From positions 1,209 through 65,208 of the forward strand of contig NZ_JQBW01000009.1 in the NCBI RefSeq assembly GCF_001437055.1: 64,000 nucleotides of DNA. Direction: 5' to 3'. Position numbers and translations under genes: made by a program. The stretch is from Limosilactobacillus secaliphilus. GTDB taxonomy: Bacteria > Bacillota > Bacilli > Lactobacillales > Lactobacillaceae. This document shows positions 37,554-46,067 of the stretch, in pieces (the stretch's first letter is position 1; each line of letters begins with the position of its first letter). Under the pieces are notes generated by a model. It was not told the origin of the DNA. It searched no databases and saw only the letters and a list, made by a program, of their open reading frames with translations.

Positions 37554-38528
37554 ATGAGTCAAATTAAAGATGCCCAAAATGTAAAACTGTTTGCTTTGAA
37601 TTCTAACCTGCCCCTGGCACAAAAAGTGGCGGATAATCTCGGCCTGCAGCTGGGCGACTGCACGGTCAGCCACTTTGCGGATGGTGAAATTTCGATTGAG
37701 ATTAACGAAAGTGTACGTGGCTGTGAAGTATATGTTCTGCAGTCCGTCTCTGAACCCGTTAACACGAACTTGATGGAATTGTTGATCATGGTGGATGCTT
37801 TGCGTCGGGCCAGTGCAGCGAAGATTAACGTTGTCATGCCATACTATGGCTACGCACGGCAAGACCGCAAAGCACGATCCCGTGAACCAATTACCGCGAA
37901 GTTGGTGGCTAACCTTTTGCAGGATGATCGAATTAACCGGCTGATCACCATTGACCTGCATGCTCCACAAGTTCAAGGCTTCTTTGATATTCCAGTTGAT
38001 CACCTGCGCAGCGCTCGGGTTTTAATTAACTACTTCCTGGGTAAGGGATTAACCGTTGATGATTTGGTAATCGTCGCTCCTGACCATGCGGGTGTTAGCT
38101 TAGTTCGTCAGTTTGCCGAGAAGATTGGTGGCGTGCCGATCGCCATTGTCGACAAACGTGATCAGGCAAATCGTGAACAAGCCGACGAAACGGTGCCAGA
38201 AACGCTGATCGGTGACGTTGACAACAAGACGGCTGTCATTGTTGACGATATTGTCGATACCGGCTCGCGGATGGCTAATTCGGCTCGCTTGCTGAAGAAG
38301 TGTGGTGCCAAACACATTTACGCCGCAGCGACCCATGCAGTTCTTTCCCATGGTGCCGTTGGGCGGATTGAAGAATCACCAATTGAAAAGCTGGTCGTAA
38401 CGGACACAATTGTCTTGCCAAAAGAAAAGCAGTCAGCAAAAATTGTTCAGCTGTCTGTTGCCGGCTTGTTAGGTGACGCGATCGCGCGGATCCACAGTCA
38501 CCAATCACTGCAACCATTGTTCAAGTAG
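37554..38528 (+). CDS. prs: Ribose-phosphate pyrophosphokinase
   Basis: Makes PRPP from ribose-5-phosphate and ATP for nucleotide, His and Trp synthesis. 324 residues with ALNSNLPLAQKVADNLG, FADGEISIEINESVRG, the flexible loop YARQDRKARSREPI near 98 and the PRPP-binding VIVDDIVDTGSR near 225. An ATG at 37527 is in frame; GGAAGG precedes ATG 37554, which is chosen. Monocistronic with its own promoter and terminator. Confidence 0.96.
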   Translation: MSQIKDAQNVKLFALNSNLPLAQKVADNLGLQLGDCTVSHFADGEISIEINESVRGCEVYVLQSVSEPVNTNLMELLIMVDALRRASAAKINVVMPYYGYARQDRKARSREPITAKLVANLLQDDRINRLITIDLHAPQVQGFFDIPVDHLRSARVLINYFLGKGLTVDDLVIVAPDHAGVSLVRQFAEKIGGVPIAIVDKRDQANREQADETVPETLIGDVDNKTAVIVDDIVDTGSRMANSARLLKKCGAKHIYAAATHAVLSHGAVGRIEESPIEKLVVTDTIVLPKEKQSAKIVQLSVAGLLGDAIARIHSHQSLQPLFK

Positions 38529-38557
38529 GATTCGATTCATAGATTCATAATAGAATT

Positions 38558-38596
38558 AAAAAATCCTCTAGCAAAAGAATTGCTAGAGGATTTTTT
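38558..38596. terminator. Bidirectional terminator between prs and spx paralogue
   Basis: Stem AATCCTCTAGCA / TGCTAGAGGATT with A-run before and T-run after; it can serve both convergent genes. Confidence 0.92.
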
Positions 38597-38598
38597 CG

Positions 38599-39021
38599 TT
38601 ATGCTAACTTAATGTGGTGATTGTTCTGGGTGAACTTTGCCAACATTTCTGATAATTCTAAGCGGCGTTGTTTCTTCGGAATGAAGATTCCCATCTTTTC
38701 CTGATCGAATCCGGTGACTAATTTGGAATCGTCAAAGATAATCGGATTCTTTAAGATGCGTGGACTGGTCGTAATGGCATCGGTTAGTTGATTGATTGTT
38801 ACTGAAGGGCGATCCATCTTGAGCATCTTAGTGTCACGGGAGCGCTTTGAAATTAGATCATCCGTGCCATTGAGGGAAAGACTAAGCAACCGCCGAATTT
38901 CAACGGGGGAAAGTGGGTCTTTTTCAATGTTTCTTTGTGTAATGGCAATCCCATGTTGGGTTAACCAACGGACCGCCTTCCGTTTAGAGGGGTCGTTGGT
39001 GTGAAAAAAAAGAAAGACCAT
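38599..39021 (-). CDS. Spx/ArsC-family protein lacking the CxxC redox site
   Basis: 140 residues clearly related to Spx: FFHTNDPSKRKAVRWL at the N-terminus, NGTDDLISKRS and NPIIFDDSKLVTGF. The CxxC position reads D10-P-S-K13, so disulfide switching is impossible, and the conserved R-P-I arginine is K-N-P. The alpha-CTD contact glycine (G52) is kept. It may be a redox-blind Spx competitor or act on another polymerase state. GAGGTGA precedes the ATG. Single gene. Confidence 0.85.
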   Translation of the reverse strand: MVFLFFHTNDPSKRKAVRWLTQHGIAITQRNIEKDPLSPVEIRRLLSLSLNGTDDLISKRSRDTKMLKMDRPSVTINQLTDAITTSPRILKNPIIFDDSKLVTGFDQEKMGIFIPKKQRRLELSEMLAKFTQNNHHIKLA

Positions 39022-39053
39022 CTGAATTTCACCTCGCTTGACGATTTAGTTTC

Positions 39054-39062
39054 ATTTTAGCA
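39054..39062 (-). promoter_or_regulatory. Extended -10 promoter of the spx paralogue
   Basis: TGCTAAAAT on the minus strand, 33-41 bp upstream of the start codon, with a weak -35. Confidence 0.45.
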
Positions 39063-39180
39063 AGTTGAAGTTTAGAAAAGTCTTTTTTAACGCGTGCTTA
39101 ATAAAATTTTATAAGAATGGCACTGAATAATGAGGTTTTTATAATAGCTAGCTGATATTAAACAAAGATCATCAACCAGT

Positions 39181-40128
39181 CTAGTTATTAGATAAAGGTA
39201 CTTGTAAAAACGGGAATTGCTGGCATTTGACCGTTAAATCAAGGAAGCGATTACCGCAGTCATTGCCATCGACCTGCATAAATTCCAGCGAATCAGTACT
39301 GAAATGAATCCGTTTGCCATGGTAATAATGGGCAAAACGGGATTGGGGCAGTTTACCCCGCACCAGTTGCCAGATCATGCAGAGAGTCTGTAGCCAATTC
39401 TTCCGTTCAGCCACGACTAAGGTCATTTCGCCATTATGAATCGAGGCGGCTGGGTCGACCTGAAAGCCACCGCCGATATAAGCGCCATTGTTGGCCACAC
39501 AAATGAAAGCGCGGTTGAAGACATCGTGATGGCGACTATCTTCGACACTCAGGCTGAAGGGTTGTTGGTCGTATAAGACATGCAGACCATTGGCGAGGTA
39601 GGAAAACGTACCAAGGTGGGCACGGTTCAAGCGCTTTTTGGCTCCCGAGTGATTGGTACGACTGACGATGGCCGCGTCAAAGCCGACGCCCAAGTTGTTG
39701 ACGAAGAAGCCCTCAGTGTTTTTGATGGCTTCCTTATAATAGCCAACATAGATATTGCTAGCCTGCTTTGCGCTCGCTATCTGTTGAAAGGCTTCGATCG
39801 GATCCTTGCTGATACCGTAGGAGCGGGCGAAATCATTACCGCTCCCGCAGGGGATGTCGGCCAGGGGGAGGTGAGTCGGATTGCCAGCTTTAGCCAAACC
39901 GTTTAATACCTCATTCAAAGTCCCATCGCCGCCAACTGCGATAACGACTCGCTCTTGCTTGTCTTCCTGAGTCATCTTTTTTGCCAGGTATTCGGCATGA
40001 CCAGCATAGTGAGTCATTTTGACATCGTAATCAAGATTCTGCTGATCGAGGTAGTTTTTGAGCTTACCCCAAGCTTGCTTGGCATTGCCGCTGCCTGCAA
40101 TTGGATTAACGATAAAAGAATACCGCAT
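39181..40128 (-). CDS. dagK: Diacylglycerol kinase-family lipid kinase
   Basis: Phosphorylates diacylglycerol or a related lipid at the membrane, recycling it to phosphatidic acid. 315 residues with the N-terminal FIVNPIAGSGNAKQAW, the nucleotide motif AVGGDGTLNEVLNGL near 65 and PCGSGNDFARSYG near 93 (DAGKc domain), plus the C-terminal beta-sandwich. Structurally related to NAD kinase but distinguished by these motifs. It is in the same direction as rpoY upstream, but a terminator separates them. Confidence 0.88.
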   Translation of the reverse strand: MRYSFIVNPIAGSGNAKQAWGKLKNYLDQQNLDYDVKMTHYAGHAEYLAKKMTQEDKQERVVIAVGGDGTLNEVLNGLAKAGNPTHLPLADIPCGSGNDFARSYGISKDPIEAFQQIASAKQASNIYVGYYKEAIKNTEGFFVNNLGVGFDAAIVSRTNHSGAKKRLNRAHLGTFSYLANGLHVLYDQQPFSLSVEDSRHHDVFNRAFICVANNGAYIGGGFQVDPAASIHNGEMTLVVAERKNWLQTLCMIWQLVRGKLPQSRFAHYYHGKRIHFSTDSLEFMQVDGNDCGNRFLDLTVKCQQFPFLQVPLSNN

Positions 40129-40152
40129 GATTTATCTCCTCAGATTAACTAT

Positions 40153-40182
40153 GAAAAAACGGGCCGTCAGAAACGCCCCGTG
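40153..40182 (-). terminator. rpoY terminator
   Basis: On the minus strand ACGGGGCGT / ACGGCCCGT (one mismatch) with loop TTCTG, followed by TTTTTT. Confidence 0.8.
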
Positions 40183-40202
40183 ATCATTAAACTGTCAAAT
40201 GT

Positions 40203-40415
40203 TTAGAACTTGGTCAGCTTAAAATCTGCGTTTTCTTTTTCGTAAGCCAAAGATTTTTCATCTAACAGTTCGATGTATTCAATGCTGTATTCAGTGTTGT
40301 TTTCGACCAGTTGACGAGCTTCCGCTTCGGATGATGCTTCCAAGTATAAAGATTTGGTGTTTTCACGACGAGGGGTCATGGTCTTGTCAGGTTGATAAAA
40401 AACTTTGAAAGTCAT
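40203..40415 (-). CDS. rpoY: RNA polymerase epsilon subunit RpoY
   Basis: A small RNA polymerase subunit of Firmicutes (DUF1447). 70 residues: MTFKVFYQ, RRENTKSLYLEASSEAEARQLVE and YSIEYIELLDEKSLAYE are family-typical. It binds near the polymerase jaw; proposed roles include protection against phage proteins. GGAGA-like ribosome binding site. It is usually near def or rnjA in related genomes, and def lies close by here. Confidence 0.95.
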   Translation of the reverse strand: MTFKVFYQPDKTMTPRRENTKSLYLEASSEAEARQLVENNTEYSIEYIELLDEKSLAYEKENADFKLTKF

Positions 40416-40459
40416 AAAGGTCTCCTCTTAATGATGTTAATTCGTTTAAATACTAGTCT

Positions 40460-40468
40460 AGTTTAGCA
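40460..40468 (-). promoter_or_regulatory. Extended -10 promoter of rpoY
   Basis: TGCTAAACT on the minus strand, about 45-53 bp before the rpoY start. Confidence 0.45.
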
Positions 40469-40530
40469 CAATTCAGCCCTTATTACAACTGTGGTATTCT
40501 TATCACAGATAACAGAACGGAGTGGAAAAG

Positions 40531-41010
40531 ATGAAATTAAGCATCATTATCATCATTGCGATCGCGATTGTTCTGGGAATATACGAACTGATTCACCGCT
40601 TTATGATTAAGCGAGCGATTCGGATTGTTCAACACCAGGCACAGGTCCAGACCGATCGTGTCGTTTACGCGGCCAGTGAAGCCCTCTTTGGTCAGAACCG
40701 GTTTGGCAATTCCAAGCTGGTCGCTGATATTTGGGGCAAAGGGGTGATGTCGTTTGAGTATGACATCGACCTCAAGCAAATGCCGAGCGAATCACAAGAA
40801 CAGATGGAGGAGCAAACATTTCAATCGACGCTTAACCGCTGTGCCAAAAAAGAAGGTGTGCTGGGCTTTGGTGGCGCCAAGGAACCGTTCATGATTACTG
40901 ACTGGTGGGTCTTCGAAAATGTTTTGCATATTGATGTTACCTACATCATGAATGAAGCGACCGCGGAATACGTCCATGACCTTCATAAGTTGGATGCTGG
41001 CAGTAAATAA
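40531..41010 (+). CDS. Hypothetical protein with N-terminal membrane helix
   Basis: 159 residues. The first 20 residues (MKLSIIIIIAIAIVLGIYEL) form a membrane anchor or uncleaved signal; the rest is a mixed alpha/beta domain with no known motif (KGVMSFEYDIDLKQ, MITDWWVFENVLHIDVTYI). Probably extracytoplasmic or membrane-bound. ACGGAG is 10 nt before this ATG; a GTG at 40522 is too close. Single gene, convergent with def, sharing a bidirectional terminator. Function unknown. Confidence 0.72.
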   Translation: MKLSIIIIIAIAIVLGIYELIHRFMIKRAIRIVQHQAQVQTDRVVYAASEALFGQNRFGNSKLVADIWGKGVMSFEYDIDLKQMPSESQEQMEEQTFQSTLNRCAKKEGVLGFGGAKEPFMITDWWVFENVLHIDVTYIMNEATAEYVHDLHKLDAGSK

Positions 41011-41030
41011 TTTGCTCGTTAATTAACGAC

Positions 41031-41069
41031 AAAACTCCATCTTGGATTGTATCCAGGATGGAGTTTTTC
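41031..41069. terminator. Bidirectional terminator between hypothetical gene and def
   Basis: Stem AAAACTCCATC / GATGGAGTTTT continuing into TGGAT / ATCCA with loop TGT; strong in both directions. Confidence 0.92.
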
Positions 41070-41113
41070 GATTGTTCAAATTTGTTATAGGCTCAGGCCG
41101 CAACCAATTTATT

Positions 41114-41692
41114 TTAGCTGAATAAGACCGTGTCCTTAGGTGCTTCAAATGGGTCTTTCTTGTTGATGTGATCATAGAAGAGTACCCCATGCAGGTGGTC
41201 GATTTCATGCTGGCAGACGATTGCTGGGTAATGCTTCAAGCGGATTTGATGATCCTTGCCTTCGGTGTCCTGGTAGCGCAGCGTGATCCGGTCATGACGC
41301 GGCACATAGCCTGGAATATCCTTGTCAACTGACAGGCAGCCTTCACCCTCGGTCAAAGCCCCATACTGAACCGATTCACTGACGATGACCGGATTGATGA
41401 TGACGTCCTTAAAAAGGGGATCGCCATTGGGTTTGCCATCATTGTCAGTGTCTTCCGCTGGCACCAAAACAGCTGCCATCTGTTCGGAAACCCCAACTTG
41501 TGGGGCGGCCAAACCAACACCGGCACGCAAGCCATAGTGCTTACAAAGCTTTGGATCCTGGCTGACGACCAGATATTCCATCATATCGTGTGCCAACTGC
41601 TGGTCTTTCTTTGAGAGGGGAAATGCAACTTTTTGTGCCCGTTTGCGTAATACAGGATCACCGTCACGGACGATATCTTTCATTAAGTACAA
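41114..41692 (-). CDS. def: Peptide deformylase
   Basis: Removes the formyl group from nascent peptides; metal-dependent. 192 residues, type 2 (Gram-positive length). All three motifs are present: [20 protein letters not shown] (metal Cys) and [10 protein letters not shown] (HExxH). The best start is TTG at 41690-41692 ([11 protein letters not shown]), about 7 nt after GGAGGT; an upstream TTG lies within the ribosome binding site. Single gene on the minus strand. Confidence 0.95.
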   Translation of the reverse strand: MYLMKDIVRDGDPVLRKRAQKVAFPLSKKDQQLAHDMMEYLVVSQDPKLCKHYGLRAGVGLAAPQVGVSEQMAAVLVPAEDTDNDGKPNGDPLFKDVIINPVIVSESVQYGALTEGEGCLSVDKDIPGYVPRHDRITLRYQDTEGKDHQIRLKHYPAIVCQHEIDHLHGVLFYDHINKKDPFEAPKDTVLFS

Positions 41693-41817
41693 ATTGGTAA
41701 CCTCCAATTTTTTAAACTATTTCTTTTAGTCTATCACATTAATTGAGGTAAATTCATCGGCCCTCTCCCGTATCAGAAGTGATGATGATAAAATAGGCAA
41801 AGAAAGAGGAGATATTA

Positions 41818-42099
41818 ATGGAACAAAATATCAATTACCCGATTGATCCTAGTTGGTCAGTTCCCGAAATCGAGAAGGTCGCGCACTTGTTTAACCTAGT
41901 CGCGGATGCTTACGAGGTCGGCATCAATCCGGCACAATTCACCAAGGCCTACCACGATTTCAAGGACGTTGTACCAACCAAAGCCCAGGAAAAACAGTTG
42001 GGGCGTGAATTTTATCGTCAGAGTGGCTACCAATTATACGATGTCGTCAAAGCAACACGTACAAGTAAACAGAAACGGCTAAAGCTAAAGCAGGAGTGA
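41818..42099 (+). CDS. UPF0223 family protein (YktA-like)
   Basis: 93 residues, all-alpha and basic at the end, with YPIDPSWSVPEIEKVAHLFNLVADAYEVGI as in UPF0223 proteins, which usually lie next to an inositol monophosphatase-family gene, as here 7 bp upstream of it. AAAGAGGAG ribosome binding site. No function is known. Confidence 0.88.
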   Translation: MEQNINYPIDPSWSVPEIEKVAHLFNLVADAYEVGINPAQFTKAYHDFKDVVPTKAQEKQLGREFYRQSGYQLYDVVKATRTSKQKRLKLKQE

Positions 42100-42106
42100 T
42101 AATAAT

Positions 42107-42871
42107 ATGTACGAGCAGCTTGATCAGTCAATTCAACAACTAATGTGGGATGTCCGCAAGCGCACCTTGAAGCGGATGCAAAGTGCGTATGATGTCGCCA
42201 TGAAAACCAGTTACAAGGACCTAGTCACCACCGTTGATAAAGAGAATGAACGCTTTATTGATGATCATCTGCGCAAGCTGGATCCCAACGCCAAGATTGT
42301 CAGCGAAGAAGGTTTGGGGGATAAGGTTACCGATCTGAAGGGACCAGTCTTTATCGTTGACCCGATTGATGGCACCATGAATTTTGTCATGCAACACCGC
42401 AATTTTGCGATTATGATTGCCTTCTTTGTTGATGGGCAACCCGTTTATGGCTACATCATGGATGTGATCGAAGGAACACTCTACCATGGTGGACCAGGCA
42501 AGGGTGTCTATTGCAACGATCAGCGCCTGCACGCCCCCGCTGACAACGACCTTCACGATAGCTTGGTGGTCTTGAATTCAGGCATCACCTTAAATGGCGG
42601 GCATAACTTCAGAGAGATCGGTTTACAGGCCCGTGGTGTGCGGATGTATGGCAGCGCCGGAATTGAAATGATCGCGGTGATTACCGGCCGAGTAGGTGGC
42701 TATTTATCCTATCTTCACCCTTGGGATTTGGCTGCTGGGATGGCGATGGCAAAAGAATTAGGATTAAGTGTTAAAGCAATTGACGAAAAAGAACTGGATG
42801 TGCTATCATCTAACCTTGTATTGGTAGCAACACAGCAGGTTTCTCGAGATATCTCAGAGCTGATTAACTAA
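42107..42871 (+). CDS. Inositol monophosphatase family protein
   Basis: A lithium-sensitive-type Mg-dependent phosphatase fold. 254 residues with KDLVTTVDKENE, metal-binding SEEGLGD (E near 68), VDPIDGTMNFVM (near 87) and PWDLAAGMAMAKE (near 205). The physiological substrate in lactobacilli is uncertain (inositol phosphate, or a related sugar or nucleotide phosphate). Second gene of a two-gene operon with the UPF0223 gene; terminator downstream. Confidence 0.9.
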   Translation: MYEQLDQSIQQLMWDVRKRTLKRMQSAYDVAMKTSYKDLVTTVDKENERFIDDHLRKLDPNAKIVSEEGLGDKVTDLKGPVFIVDPIDGTMNFVMQHRNFAIMIAFFVDGQPVYGYIMDVIEGTLYHGGPGKGVYCNDQRLHAPADNDLHDSLVVLNSGITLNGGHNFREIGLQARGVRMYGSAGIEMIAVITGRVGGYLSYLHPWDLAAGMAMAKELGLSVKAIDEKELDVLSSNLVLVATQQVSRDISELIN

Positions 42872-42880
42872 TGTTGCGAT

Positions 42881-42906
42881 ACTGTGGCTTAGGTCACAGT
42901 TTTTTT
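42881..42906 (+). terminator. IMPase terminator
   Basis: Stem ACTGTGG / TCACAGT with loop CTTAGG, followed by seven T. Confidence 0.9.
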
Positions 42907-42958
42907 ATGACGACACCAAACAAACGCTAGCAAATCTAAAATTGAGAGGAAGATTATT

Positions 42959-44800
42959 TTGAAATCACGTGAAGATATTCGGAATATCGCGATCATTGCT
43001 CACGTTGACCATGGTAAGACGACGCTGCTGAACGAAATGCTGAAGCAGTCTGATACTCTGCCTGAACACTTCCAAATTCAAGATCGGGCAATGGACACCA
43101 ACGCCATTGAACGTGAACGTGGGATTACTATTCTGTCAAAGAACACGGCCGTTAAGTATGGCAAGTACCAATTCAACATCTTGGATACCCCAGGCCACGC
43201 CGATTTCGGTGGTGAAGTTGAACGGGTTATGAAGATGGTTGACGGTGTATTGCTGGTTGTGGATGCCTTTGAAGGGACCATGCCACAAACCCGTTTCGTG
43301 CTGAAGAAGGCCCTGGAACAACACCTGACCCCAATCGTTGTTATTAACAAGGTTGACCGTAAGGGTGCTCGTCCAGAAGAAGTTGTCGACGAAGTTCTGG
43401 ACCTGTTCATCGAATTAGGTGCCGATGAAGATCAGTTGGACTTCCCAGTTATCTACACTTCTGCTATGAATGGGACTTCCAGTTACGACTCCGACATTTC
43501 AACTCAAAAGCACACGATGAAGCCACTGTTTGACACCATTGTGAAGACGATCCCAGCTCCAGTCGACAACTCCGATGAACCATTACAATTCCAAGTTGCC
43601 ATCCTGGACTACAACGATTATGTTGGTCGTATCGGGATTGGGCGGATCTTCCGTGGCAAGATCAAGGTTGGCGACCAAGTTACGGTTATGAAGCTGGACG
43701 GTTCCAAGAAGAACTTCCGGGTTACTAAGCTGTTTGGTTTCTTCGGTCTGAAGCGTTTGGAAATTCAAGAAGCCGAAGCCGGTGACTTGATTGCCGTTTC
43801 CGGGATGGAAGATATCAACGTTGGTGAAACGATTGTTGATCCACAACACCCAGACGCATTACCACCGTTGCGGATTGATCCACCGACCCTGCAAATGACT
43901 TTCCGGACCAACGATTCCCCATTTGCTGGTAAAGATGGTGAATTCGTGACTGCCCGTCAATTGCATGATCGTCTGCTGCGTGAACTGCACACCGATGTTT
44001 CACTGCGGGTTGAAGACACGGATGACCCAGGTGCTTGGGTTGTTTCCGGTCGTGGTGAATTGCACCTGTCCGTTCTGATTGAAACGATGCGTCGTGAAGG
44101 TTACGAAATGGCCGTATCACGTCCACAAGTTATCTTCCGTGAAGTCGATGGTACCCGTTGCGAACCATTTGAAGAGGTTCAGGTTGATACGCCATCTGAA
44201 TACGCTGGTGCGATCATTGATAGCTTGAACCAGCGTCATGGTCAGATGAAGGATATGAAGCCAGACAACAACGGCCAAACCCGTTTGGAATACTTGGTTC
44301 CTTCACGGGGCTTGATCGGTTACTCCACTGAGTTCATGTCCATGACTCGTGGCTATGGTATCCTGAGTCACACCTTCGAAAAGTATGCTCCAGTCATCAA
44401 GAACTGGAACCCTGGCCGTCAGAAGGGTGCCTTGGTATCAATGAATGCCGGTAAGGCTACCATCTACGCCATGATGGGGATTGAATCTCGTGGTACGTTG
44501 ATGATCGATCCTGGTACCGAAGTTTACGAAGGTATGATCGTTGGTGAAAACTCTCGTGAAAACGACATCACCGTTAACATCACGAAGGGTAAGAACCTGA
44601 CCAACGTGCGTGCCGCTGGTTCCGATGAAGCTGCCCGGATTAAGACGCCAGCTCACCTGACGCTTGAAGAATCATTGGAATTCTTGAACGAAGACGAATA
44701 CTGTGAAATCACGCCAAAGCACATTCGTCTGCGGAAGCAAATCTTGAACACCAATGCGCGTGAAAAGGCTGCTAAGCACCGTAAGCGTGGCACAAACTAA
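42959..44800 (+). CDS. typA: Ribosome-associated GTPase TypA/BipA
   Basis: A translational GTPase involved in ribosome assembly and stress response. 613 residues: P-loop [12 protein letters not shown] (about 13-24), switch motif [21 protein letters not shown], and the C-terminal TypA-specific domain with [15 protein letters not shown]. It starts with TTG after GAGAGGAAG. Monocistronic with a terminator on each side. Its codon use is highly biased, suggesting strong expression. Confidence 0.97.
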   Translation: MKSREDIRNIAIIAHVDHGKTTLLNEMLKQSDTLPEHFQIQDRAMDTNAIERERGITILSKNTAVKYGKYQFNILDTPGHADFGGEVERVMKMVDGVLLVVDAFEGTMPQTRFVLKKALEQHLTPIVVINKVDRKGARPEEVVDEVLDLFIELGADEDQLDFPVIYTSAMNGTSSYDSDISTQKHTMKPLFDTIVKTIPAPVDNSDEPLQFQVAILDYNDYVGRIGIGRIFRGKIKVGDQVTVMKLDGSKKNFRVTKLFGFFGLKRLEIQEAEAGDLIAVSGMEDINVGETIVDPQHPDALPPLRIDPPTLQMTFRTNDSPFAGKDGEFVTARQLHDRLLRELHTDVSLRVEDTDDPGAWVVSGRGELHLSVLIETMRREGYEMAVSRPQVIFREVDGTRCEPFEEVQVDTPSEYAGAIIDSLNQRHGQMKDMKPDNNGQTRLEYLVPSRGLIGYSTEFMSMTRGYGILSHTFEKYAPVIKNWNPGRQKGALVSMNAGKATIYAMMGIESRGTLMIDPGTEVYEGMIVGENSRENDITVNITKGKNLTNVRAAGSDEAARIKTPAHLTLEESLEFLNEDEYCEITPKHIRLRKQILNTNAREKAAKHRKRGTN

Positions 44801-44816
44801 AATTTAAAGACTGATA

Positions 44817-44856
44817 CAAAAAAAGCCTGTAGCATTGAGCTACAGGCTTTTATTTG
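44817..44856. terminator. Bidirectional terminator between typA and L,D-transpeptidase
   Basis: Stem AAAAGCCTGTAGC / GCTACAGGCTTTT with loop ATTGA and A/T tracts on both sides. Confidence 0.9.
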
Positions 44857-44904
44857 TCGTTTAATTTTGATGACAGGTGACTGTTAAACTGTATCAATGA
44901 TCAA

Positions 44905-45582
44905 TCAGTTTTGGATGACAACTTTGGTGCCGGTTGGCATGTTTTGCATCATCCATCTTGCATCAGGGACGGACAGACGGATGCAGCCATGAGACCCGGT
45001 TGACTTGCCCAGTTTATTGGCTTCCTTAACGTTATATTGACCATTGGCGACCGTTGGTACAGTATGGAAGAGATATTCGCCATGGTTTAACCAGGAAACG
45101 TAATAGTTAGCACCTTCGTGTAAGCTGGCGTTATAGAAACTAGCTCCGCGTTCGGGTTGAATATAAAAGGTTCCAGTTGGCGTGGCACTTACTCGTTTGT
45201 GAGTCTGTGGATTCGTGCCATAATTTCCGGCTGAGCAATACATCGTATAAATGGTCTTGCTGCCATCACAGATATATACGCGGTTTTGCGAAATATTAAC
45301 GCGAATGTTAAGATTCTTGACCGTATGTAAATTAGGATATGGACGATTTTCAGATGGCTTTTGCCAATCGATAGGTTTTCTCATATACTGAGCAGTATAC
45401 TCTTTGTTCTGACCCTTAGATGATGAATAATCTGAAGAGGTGGTAGTGTTTGTTACTCGAGGACTATCGACGGTGTATGATCGAGGTAACTTGTTTTCGT
45501 AAGCAAGCGGCCGAATAGCGCCCAAATACAAAACTAAAATACAGAACCAGATATAAATCATGTTCTTGTTAACAGTTTCCAC
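44905..45582 (-). CDS. L,D-transpeptidase (YkuD family)
   Basis: A cell-wall enzyme that forms or edits cross-links using a catalytic cysteine. 225 residues: N-terminal membrane anchor (about 7-25), Ser/Thr linker, and YkuD domain with YLFHTVPT and the active-site GSHGCIRLSVPDARWM (Cys near 202). It starts at GTG with no good ribosome binding site (an in-frame stop lies just upstream); ATG 45561 is an alternative. An ErfK-type sortase-like protein is the same family. Confidence 0.88.
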   Translation of the reverse strand: METVNKNMIYIWFCILVLYLGAIRPLAYENKLPRSYTVDSPRVTNTTTSSDYSSSKGQNKEYTAQYMRKPIDWQKPSENRPYPNLHTVKNLNIRVNISQNRVYICDGSKTIYTMYCSAGNYGTNPQTHKRVSATPTGTFYIQPERGASFYNASLHEGANYYVSWLNHGEYLFHTVPTVANGQYNVKEANKLGKSTGSHGCIRLSVPDARWMMQNMPTGTKVVIQN

Positions 45583-45664
45583 TTGTCAATCATCTTACCC
45601 TTATTTATGATTTTGGTATCTACAGTCGATTATCCTACAATTATGAAGGGAATCCTGAATTACG

Positions 45665-45742
45665 ATGCGCGAAAACTTAAAGATTTCTTATATAACCGCC
45701 TTGGTTTTCTTTATCATTGCGGTCATTTTGTCTAATAACTAA
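45665..45742 (+). CDS. Candidate 25-residue membrane peptide
   Basis: A short frame, MRENLKISYITALVFFIIAV plus LSNN-type end, forms a single membrane helix with basic N-terminal residues (positive inside). AAGGGA lies about 13 nt upstream, which is longer than ideal. It is followed 13 bp later by another small membrane ORF. Conservation would be needed to confirm it; it could be chance. Confidence 0.4.
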   Translation: MRENLKISYITALVFFIIAVILSNN

Positions 45743-45755
45743 TAGCTGGTGTGAA

Positions 45756-45977
45756 ATGATGAAAAATCGTCTTAATAACATCTGGCATTACACTATTAAT
45801 CATCACTGGTCGAAGGATATCTTACGGTCCAATTTTTTGTATATTTTATTGACGATTCTTTTTAATTTATGTCACTTTAAATTGCGGCCAATCAGCTTTT
45901 CGATCTTCTTTCGCTTGTTGATCTTGTTAAACATCTGCCAGTTTTTCAAAGCTTATATTGATCACTATCGCTTTTAA
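45756..45977 (+). CDS. Candidate 73-residue membrane protein upstream of ftsW
   Basis: A basic, His- and Asn-rich start (MMKNRLNNIWHYTINHHW) is followed by two hydrophobic stretches (FLYILLTILFNLCHF and FFRLLILLNICQFF). GGTG lies upstream. The charge pattern is consistent with a true membrane protein, but the AT-rich composition and uncertain start leave chance open. No family recognised. Confidence 0.45.
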   Translation: MMKNRLNNIWHYTINHHWSKDILRSNFLYILLTILFNLCHFKLRPISFSIFFRLLILLNICQFFKAYIDHYRF

Positions 45978-46067
45978 TAACCATTCAGTTGTGCAAACGC
46001 TGGATGACGTATCGATTGGTGTATAATATCTGATGTATTTTCAGAGGATGGAGACTATTAAACTGTT

